This document shows positions 56,504 through 64,000 of a stretch of DNA of 64,000 nucleotides, piece after piece (the stretch's first letter is position 1; each line of letters opens with the position of its first letter). The notes under the pieces were generated by a model, which did no database searches, had not been told where the DNA came from, and was given only the letters and a program-made list of their open reading frames with translations. The position numbers were made by a program, and so were the translations under genes. The stretch is taken from assembly GCA_033725935.1 (NCBI GenBank), contig MU867071.1:610392-674391 (forward strand). Reading direction: 5' to 3'. The stretch is from Cladorrhinum sp. PSN259 (Eukaryota > Ascomycota > Sordariomycetes > Sordariales > Podosporaceae).

Positions 56504-58933
56504 ATGGCAGATAACGCCGACAATGTCGCGGAGGATTACCGCCAGGCCCTGGAGGACCTGAACATGAACTCCAGAATTGAGATTGCGACATTAACTAATA
56601 TTGCAAGAGAGAACGCCATCCATGGCTTAGCAATCGTAGAGGTGCTCACCAACCACATCAAGAAGGTATCCGTCTGCCAATAGCTCGCCTGACGAGCGGA
56701 TGATCAAGATGGCCCAAAGCTAACACATATGAACAGTGTCCCCCCACTCGAACGCTTCCAGCACTCTATGTCCTCGATTCAATTGTCAAAAATGTACCCA
56801 CGCCATACGCTCTTTACTTCGGTCCAAAGCTCTACTCGATTTTCATGGGCGCATATGCCAAGGTCGACGGTTCGACTCGCGCAAAGATGAACGAAATGCT
56901 CAAGACATGGAAGGAACCAGTTCCGGGGTCAATATCTAAGAAGCCTGTTTTCCCAATTGAACAAGTCCGACCGATTGAAAACGCCCTGATTGCGGCCAAG
57001 AATGTTGTCCTTGCCTCTCAGCAGAGCAGCTTCCACGGTCAACAACAGCTCATGCGTGGTCGGCAACCTGTTGCGCCTAATAGAAATACCCCGACACCTC
57101 CTACCGGCAGAGCGTACCCACCACCACCTCAGGGACAGTATCAACAACAGGATGCGGGGCTGGGTCAGCAACCGTATCCCATGCGTCCAAGCAGCGTATG
57201 TTTGCTCTCCTCCCACCCTTTCGGTTTATCCGTACTAATCGATTTTCTAGGGCCATAATAGAATCCCGTCTCGTGCAACACCGCAGCCTGCTCCGCCGAT
57301 TGCGGGTTATTCTCATCCTCAGCAACAGCAACAGCCGGCGGCGCGTGAGGTCTATGGCGCTCCGCAAGGGATAAGCATAGACAAGTTGAAACATGATATC
57401 CAGCAGCTCATAGTTGCGGATAGGGCGGAATTTGCACAGGATCCTCTTGATACTAGTAAACAGAACAGACTGAAGGCGTTGTTGGACTTGCAAGATATAA
57501 TCCAGAGGCAAGGCCAAAATATGCCCCAGGATCAGTTGATGATCATTAGAGATCGAATTGCTGAACTTGCTGCCGTAAATCTGCGCGCGCAAAAGCAGCA
57601 GCAGCCACCACCAGTGTCTGCTCATCCTGCTGCTTTCAATGCGCCTCATACTACATATAACCAGCCCCCCTACACTAATACTCCTACACCTCCAGTTGTG
57701 TCTCAACAGCCTACTCCTGTGCCTCAATTGCCACCAGCAATCGCAGCACTGCTTGGTCGTGCTCCTCAACCCGCTCAAGCCCCCCCACCAGCCCCTGGAG
57801 GGGCTGGTGCTGGCACAGCAGGTACTGGATCCCTCTCTCTTGACGCGCTCCTCGGGAAAGGAGCCCTTGCTACACTTCTTTCCGGCGCTGCTCAAAAGTC
57901 TGTCACCCCTACAGCGACCCCTCCACAGGTCTCTACACCCCAATTTCCACCTGTTATTCCCCCGGTGGCAGCAGCAGCCATTGCGGCTCTGCGCTCACCT
58001 GCTCAGCAGACACCAATACAACCACCTCCACCGGTGCCGGCACCTGCTCCGTCAGCTGTCCCACCACCAGCGGACCCTTCAGCTCTTCTCGCCATGCTGC
58101 GACAAACAGGCTTGATCGGGAACAACGCACCAACTGCTGCCACCCCTCCCTTACCTATTCCTCCAAGGTTTCCGATTCCAGGGATGGGCGGAATTCCACC
58201 GCCACCGCCGGGATTCTTGGACCGAGCTACTATTCAGCTCACGCCTGCGTCGCTTAAGTTGTTTCGACCACACCTTATCCCTCTTCACCTAGACGCCCTT
58301 GGCCCGCCGTGCACACAGTGTGGTCGCCGGTTCAAGACAGACGAATCAGGACGCCGACGGAAAACAGCACACATGGACTGGCATTTCCGTGTTCATCAGC
58401 GCGTGGTGGAGGCCGAGCGGCGCGGGCAGCATCGAAGTTGGTTCGTGGACGAGATGGATTGGATCAGGTCCCACGAGGAGGCTGACGTGGATTATGTCTC
58501 GCCTAATTCTGGGCTCGACGGTTCTTCATATTCGAATTCCAATTTCAACCTGAACTCGACTGGGCTTTCCAGCGGCGGTGGAGGAAAGTCCGCTAATAAG
58601 GAAAAGAAGCAGTATATCCCCGTGCCGGAGGACGCATCGAGGGTTAATTCTACTTGCCCGATTTGTCAGGAGAAGTTTGAAATGAAGTGGTTGGATGAGG
58701 CTCAGGAATGGGTTTGGATGGATGCCATGAAGGTCGGAGGGACTAGGGTGTTTCATGCTAGTTGTTATGCTGAGGTTCATGGGAGTTCGGCAGCAGCGAA
58801 TGCTGGTGGTGGTGTAGGGGGTTATAGGCAGACGCCGGAGAGGGTGTTGGGCAAGAGGAAAGCTGAGGTTTGTGATCCCGATCCCTATCCGGGTGTGAAG
58901 TACTGGAAAGAGGGCCAGGACTCGAATGGCTAA
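56504..58933 (+). CDS. pcf11: Pre-mRNA cleavage/polyadenylation factor Pcf11
   Basis: Three exons (56504-56665, 56737-57195, 57251-58933) give 767 residues. The N-terminal RNA polymerase II CTD-interacting domain spans about residues 5-135: YRQALEDLNMNSRIEI, LTNIARENA, then after the first splice TLPALYVLDSIVKNVPTPY. A long Pro/Gln/Ala-rich region follows, with ISIDKLKHDIQQLIV and a helical Gln-rich segment in the middle. The C-terminus has two zinc-binding modules, CTQCGRRFKTDESGRRRKTA...HFRVH and CPICQEKFEMKW...FHASCY, flanking a likely Clp1-binding stretch. Pcf11 belongs to cleavage factor IA and couples 3'-end formation to transcription termination. Confidence 0.94.
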
Positions 58934-59881
58934 CGAGCAATTTTACTACAGGATGAGGGACATGGGTTCAGAGGAAAAATGAAGATGGAGGGGTATTAAG
59001 GTCTCTTTGGCGAAAATTGAGGGTTAAGGCGGGAACGCAAATGGAATTTGGGGGGCGGAACGGAGGGATATAAATCACAAAACCATATGGAAACCGACTC
59101 TTTTTGCGCAGTTTACTTATGACCATTCATACAGCACATTTGGCAGGCGGCGGGCGCAATGCGTCAAAAGGCACGGCAAAGAAGTTGAGAGGAGAGAGGG
59201 GGAAAAGAACATCAAGGTGCTTCTATCATCCATATTCGCGCGGAAGAGGGAGGAGGCAGAAAGGAAGGGAGGGAAATAAGCGGCTTTCTAGTGCATTCGT
59301 CTTTTTGGTTTCGGTTTTCTTGTCTGGGAGTGACTCGAGCGATGGTTGGCAGGGATATTCAGCGCGGAAGGGAAGGGAAAAGAGGGGAGGTCGGTATTAT
59401 CCTCTCTCTAATAAAAAGAGACACATAAAGATGCAAAAGAACTTTGTGCTTCACATTTGTTATTGTTCTTTTCAAAGCTCAATAGTTCGGTTACATAGGA
59501 AGGGTCGTCTGGGAATCAAATGAAATAAGATAAAACATAAAATTTTGCTCCGGCAGACTGTGCCGTAGTTGAGCGCCCCCACACACAGGTATCTAGGAAC
59601 ACAGTCACTTTAGAAATTCCCGTGTAAGTGAAGCCGCCGCGCGATTAAGCTTCGTCGTCCCCGACCCCACTAGAGGACCCTGTTCAATAATCAATCCAGA
59701 CCAAAAAGGTACCTAGGTTTCCGTTACAGTGGGGTATAAGTCAAGAAATCTAAGAAATCGCATCCATACAACTGTTTTCATCTTTCTTCAGAAAACAGCT
59801 TTCCAGCATGCTCAGCACCCATTGAAAATTTATATTACTCCCGTAATCACCAATCCACCAGCACTCTGATATAATATCGAT
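58934..59881. other. Intergenic pcf11 / rpc4
   Basis: About 950 bases. A plus-strand open frame at 59104-59523 is purine-rich, basic and without family features; it probably lies in the pcf11 3' region. No gene is called. Confidence 0.45.
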
Positions 59882-61574
59882 ATGCCTCCCAAACCAACAT
59901 CCAGAGGACGTGGTCGGGGACGAGGAGGTACAGCCCGTAGTGCATCTGCAACAGCCGCCATCTCCGCTTCTACCTCTGCTTCCGCTTCACAACAATCCGC
60001 CCCCGAGGGCGATGCTATAGATGCGGATCCAACGCCAGCCCCTACTGCTTTGACACCTTCTGATCCCAGATCCGCCGGTGCTACCCCAGCACCTGTAGCC
60101 GCAGCAAAAAGATTCAAGCCAAAAGCTGTCCGTGCTAGCGAAGCAGAGCGTCTGCGAAGAGCCGAAGAGATTGAGAAGGCAGAGGCATTAAGGGATGGAC
60201 AAGAAAACAAACGGCTCTCCCGTCTCCGCGGCCGGGGCGGGCGTGGTGGTCGTGGCCGAGGAAACTTGATGGGCAGAAATTTTCGCAGTGCTCCTGCTGC
60301 CGGTCCAATGTCGTCTGGCACATATAGCTGTAAGTTTGCTCTGTGGTTTTTGTCGTGCAATGCGGCGCGTGGTTTACTTGGCTAACACCTCATGAACAGT
60401 CAACGGCGAAGGCCCTGCTGGTACCAGAGAATATGGCATCGCCTCTGGACCCAGATTCTCCTTGGTCCAAGGAGAAGGCGAGCGACGCGGTGGCTTCAAA
60501 GACCCCAGAATCAACGCCGATACCCTCTACGACTATTCAAGACCTTACTCCTACGAGCCCACGACAGGCGACCGGAAAATGCCCATCCTACCCATGGGTA
60601 TCCGTCGCCTCGAGCACAAGACGGAAGGGGCTGTCAAGACAAACGAAGACGAAGATGCGAAGGAAGAGGAGAACTCGGATGACGAAGGCCTATTCGTTGA
60701 CGATGTAAAACCAAGCAGTAGCAAGACGGAGGATACAGGTGGATACCAAGCCGCAAACAGCGTTCGGATTAAGAAGGAAGGCGGCGAAGATGGCATGGAT
60801 GTTGATCTGTCACAGATTCCTCAGGGTGATTCTGGCGTAAATCCCCTTGCAGCTACTGAGAAGAAGAAGCCCGTCGTCAAGGTCAAGGGGCCAAAGACAC
60901 CAAAAGAAATTGAGGATGAGCTTCAGGCTCAAGATATGGCCAGAATGATGGGAGTGCTCAGTCTTTCACAGCGGTTCGTTGATGGGCAGGTCGAGGCTGA
61001 GGCTCGCCCAAGGACGGAGTTAGATGGCCACATGTTTCATTTCCAGTTCCCGCCTGTCCTGCCTTCACTTAAGCCGGTGGCTAAAGAAGAGGTTGCTATC
61101 AAGCCTGAGATTGATGATGACGAGGATGTTGTCATGTTGGATAAGGGCAAGGGCAAGGCTTCAGCTGTTACTGTTGACCTTACTAAGGACATCAAGATGG
61201 AGGAAGACGGCAAGGATGACGAAGACGACGATGATGATAATGATGATGATGATGAGGGCGACTACGATTTAGACCAGACGGGATACGTGGGCAAGCTGAT
61301 TGTGCGCAAGTCGGGTAGAGTGGAGCTTGATTGGGGCGGTCATCGCATGGAGGTCGGGATGGGTATTGAGAAGAGCTTCTTCACAAGTGCGGTGCTGATC
61401 GATATTGATGAGGCGAAGCCGGAGGATCCTACCACTGGTGCAGGGGTGAAGGATCCGCAGGCTTCAGCGGGAGTTGCGTTTGATATGGGGAGGGTGCATG
61501 GGTCATTTACTGTTGCCAGTACTTGGAGTCCTACGAAGCCTTGGATTGTTGATCCGAAGGACTTGGAGATATAA
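59882..61574 (+). CDS. rpc53: RNA polymerase III subunit RPC4 (Rpc53)
   Basis: Two exons (59882-60329, 60400-61574) give 540 residues. The N-terminus is Arg/Gly-rich (SRGRGRGRGG and RGRGGRGGRGRGN), then MGRNFRSAPAAGPMSSGTYS, as in fungal Rpc53. The splice gives TYSFNGEGPAGTREYG. Acidic stretches with a run of Asp (about residues 430-445) precede the conserved C-terminal RPC4 domain, YVGKLIVRKSGRVELDWGGHRMEVGMGI and ...FFTSAVLIDID. Rpc53 pairs with Rpc37 in the TFIIF-like subcomplex acting in Pol III initiation, termination and reinitiation. The C-terminal block and the basic N-terminus together make the assignment firm. Confidence 0.92.
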
Positions 61575-62247
61575 TCAGCTCGCGCTCTTTCCCTAATAAC
61601 AATTTGGTACTGCTAGCTCACCAAATTGGGTGGAAAAATAATAATTATACTAGCAAAAATGTAACACTTGTATTAGCGAGAGTCGCATGCAAGTCCCATA
61701 GAATCGAAGACTTTTATGATGGCGCGGAATAGCCTAGAATTGTGATGGAAATGGGATGGAGGAACTGTATTCCAGGTTCGTATTGTGAGTTGATATGGAA
61801 GAGCGACACATTAGCATGTGTCTACGGCACTGTATAGTCCAGAGTGCACATCTCAGGAATCGGCACTCGAGGCATGTAAAAAACGGAGGAAGCTGCGAGT
61901 CCAAAAGCAAGACGTCAAAAAAAAAAAAAGAACCACGGAGACCGAAAAAGCCCACGCACCCCTGTTCTACCCTGGCCGTCAATTGCTCAATCGGAGATCG
62001 CTGCTCCAGACAGAGCGGAACAGCCAACGTCACAGCTCGAGGAGCTTGGCCCCACCATATTTTGTTCTACCCCTCTACCCCTCCATCGCCCCAAAGCCCG
62101 CTCACCGGACATCAGTTCACCGTTGCCTGCGTTCTTTTTCATCCCATAATCCCATCAACAATCCCTAACGCTATTTTGCGATTCTCGCCTGTTGTATTTT
62201 TATCAAGAACATCATTTCCGGGCCAATCGCTCTCCAAAATCAACAAG
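61575..62247. promoter_or_regulatory. pgk1 promoter region
   Basis: About 670 bases upstream of pgk1. An A-run lies at about 61917-61930. A pyrimidine-rich tract (CCCCTCTACCCCTCC and nearby) lies at about 62067-62100, of the kind often found near transcription starts of highly expressed fungal glycolytic genes. No gene is seen. Confidence 0.5.
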
Positions 62248-63621
62248 ATGTCTCTGTCCAACAAGCTCTCGATCGAGGATGTCGACCTCAAGGGCAAGCG
62301 CGTCCTTATCCGCGTATGTGTTTTTCCATCTTTCTTCTTGGCCGAAAGCAATTAACCCAGTCATCATTGCAGGTCGATTTCAACGTGCCCCTTGACGCCG
62401 ACAAGAACGTCACCAACCCCCAGCGCATCGTTGGCGCTGTCCCTACCATCAAGTACGCCATTGACAATGGCGCCAAGTCCGTCATCCTCATGTCCCATCT
62501 CGGTCGCCCCAACGGCCAGGTAAACCCCAAGTACTCCCTCAAGCCCGTTGTTCCCGAGCTTGAGAAGCAGCTCGGCAAGAAGGTCAGCTTTGCCCCTGAC
62601 TCCGTCGGCCCCGAGGTCGAGGAGATTGTCAACAAGGCCGACAATGGCGAGGTTGTTCTCCTCGAGAACTTGCGCTTCCACGTCGAGGAGGAGGGCAAGG
62701 GTGTCGATGCCGAGGGCAATAAGGTCAAGGCCGACAAAGCCAAGGTTGAGGAGTTCCGCAAGGGCCTCACTAAACTTGGTGACATCTACATCAGTAAGCA
62801 GTCTATCCTATCTACTCGGAATTTCCCAGATGCTAACGCCTTATTTCACAGACGACGCTTTCGGCACTGCTCACCGCGCCCACTCTTCCATGGTCGGAGT
62901 TGATCTTCCTCAGAAGGCTGCCGGTTTCCTTATGAAGAAGGAGCTCGATTACTTCGCTCAGGCTCTCGAGTCACCCAAGCGCCCCTTCCTTGCCATCCTC
63001 GGTGGTGCAAAGGTCTCTGACAAGATTAAGCTCATTGACAACCTCCTCGAGAAGGTCAACACCCTCATCATCTGCGGTGGCATGGCTTTCACCTTCAAAA
63101 AGACTCTCTACAACGTTCCCATTGGCACTTCCCTCTTCGATGAGGCTGGCTCCAAGACTGTCGGTGACCTGATCGAGAAGGCCAAGAAGAACAACGTCAA
63201 GGTCGTTCTCCCCGTCGACTACATCACCGCCGACAAGTTCGACAAGGACGCCAACACTGGCAAGGCCACCGATGCTGAGGGCATCCCCGACGGCTGGATG
63301 GGTCTTGACTGCGGCGATGAGTCGGTCAAGCTCTACAAGGAGGCCATCGATGAGGCTCAGACCATTCTCTGGAACGGCCCCGCTGGTGTGTTTGAGTTTG
63401 ACAAGTTCGCCAACGGCACCAAGGCCACCCTTGATGCTGCTGTCGCTGCTGCCCAGAGCGGCAAGGTTGTCATCATTGGCGGTGGTGATACCGCTACCGT
63501 TGCTGCAAAGTATGGTGTTGAGGACAAGCTCAGCCACGTCTCGACCGGTGGTGGCGCCAGCTTGGAGCTGCTCGAGGGTAAGGAGTTGCCTGGTGTGACT
63601 GCTCTTAGCGAGCGCAAGTAA
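62248..63621 (+). CDS. pgk1: Phosphoglycerate kinase
   Basis: Three exons (62248-62313, 62373-62793, 62852-63621) give 418 residues, the usual size. Motifs: LKGKRVLIRVDFNVPLD across the first splice, SVILMSHLGRPNG, VVLLENLRFHVEEEG, DIYINDAFGTAHRAHSS across the second splice, GFLMKKELDYF, ILGGAKVSDKI, WNGPAGVFEFD, and VIIGGGDTATVAA. The enzyme transfers the phosphate of 1,3-bisphosphoglycerate to ADP in glycolysis. Codon use is strongly biased towards C-ending codons compared with other genes in the window, as expected for very high expression. Intron positions early in the gene fit fungal pgk genes. Confidence 0.98.
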
Positions 63622-64000
63622 ATTGCTGCTCAGACGCACTTGGGAAATAAAATCTTTGTGAATGCGCGTGCCCGTAAGACAAAATGTTTGTGCGACAATT
63701 ATGCAAAGCGATTGTCACGAGCAAACAGATGACTCTTTGTGAGGGGAGATATGTCTGGGACAAGATAGAATTGTGGTGGATGCTGCCCTTTGTTCTGCCG
63801 CTCCTGTAGTTTAAAAATAACAAATAAAAAATGTCCGGCCGGGAACGTGTTCGAACTCTCGACGTCCAAGCTTTTCCTACTGAGTCAGCAAGCCACAAGA
63901 TTTTGAGGAGTGCCCACACTCCCCGCTCGGCCATCCTCCCAATTTTTTACATCCCAAAATCCACCCCACCACCGCTGTTCGCGAATTCTTCCATCGCCAG
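63622..64000. other. pgk1 3' region and window end
   Basis: No complete gene. A stretch at 63832-63896 on the minus strand resembles parts of a tRNA (D-arm-like and T-loop-like pieces) but lacks a full cloverleaf. Confidence 0.4.

Noticed and set aside
59104..59523. Plus-strand open frame of 139 codons downstream of pcf11
   Set aside because: Purine-rich low-complexity sequence, basic random-like peptide; more likely 3' untranslated or intergenic.

Overview
The window is nuclear chromosomal DNA of a filamentous ascomycete (Pezizomycotina). I read 26 protein-coding genes, 12 on the minus strand and 14 on the plus strand. Most carry short introns of about 50-150 bases with GT(AR)..YAG ends and CTRAY branch points. 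Intergenic spacers are 0.1-2.3 kb and the genes are almost all conserved housekeeping genes. I see no transposon, secondary-metabolite cluster, CRISPR array, rRNA gene or convincing tRNA gene. The hac1 gene is of the long filamentous-fungal type with a short Ire1 intron, which fits Pezizomycotina. I cannot fix the class from sequence alone.

Layout. 0.4-8.9 kb: sas10 (+), lip5 (-), rpc3 (+), fmp52 (+), fmn1 (+). 10-25 kb: zpr1 (-), trl1 (+), hac1 (-), nfs1 (-), ero1 (-). 25.5-31.5 kb: dbp10 (+), cab2 (+), mtq2 (-). 32-40.4 kb: ade13 (-), yvc1 (-), nog1 (+). 41-48.7 kb: arh1 (+), etfA (-), tah18 (+), usb1 (-). 49.6-63.6 kb: cwc25 (+), dbp9 (+), erg26 (-), pcf11 (+), rpc4 (+), pgk1 (+). Exon boundaries were placed by hand. 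For every intron-containing gene the summed exon lengths give an uninterrupted frame ending in a stop.

The most striking area is 11.9-24.3 kb. The tRNA ligase that seals the Ire1-cleaved HAC1 mRNA (trl1) lies tail-to-tail with hac1, the mRNA it should join. The HacA target-type enzyme ero1 lies two genes further on. In hac1 the non-conventional intron is directly visible: 23 bases (16329-16351), each end in a 7-base CNGNNGN loop, the 5' loop on a perfect 8-bp stem. Its removal shifts the frame into the conserved HacA C-terminus.

Other groupings are ribosome biogenesis (sas10, dbp10, nog1, dbp9), RNA polymerase III (rpc3, rpc4), pre-mRNA and snRNA processing (cwc25, usb1, pcf11), and Fe-S/flavin redox (lip5, nfs1, arh1, etfA, tah18, fmn1). 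Whether any neighbourhood reflects selection or chance needs synteny comparison.
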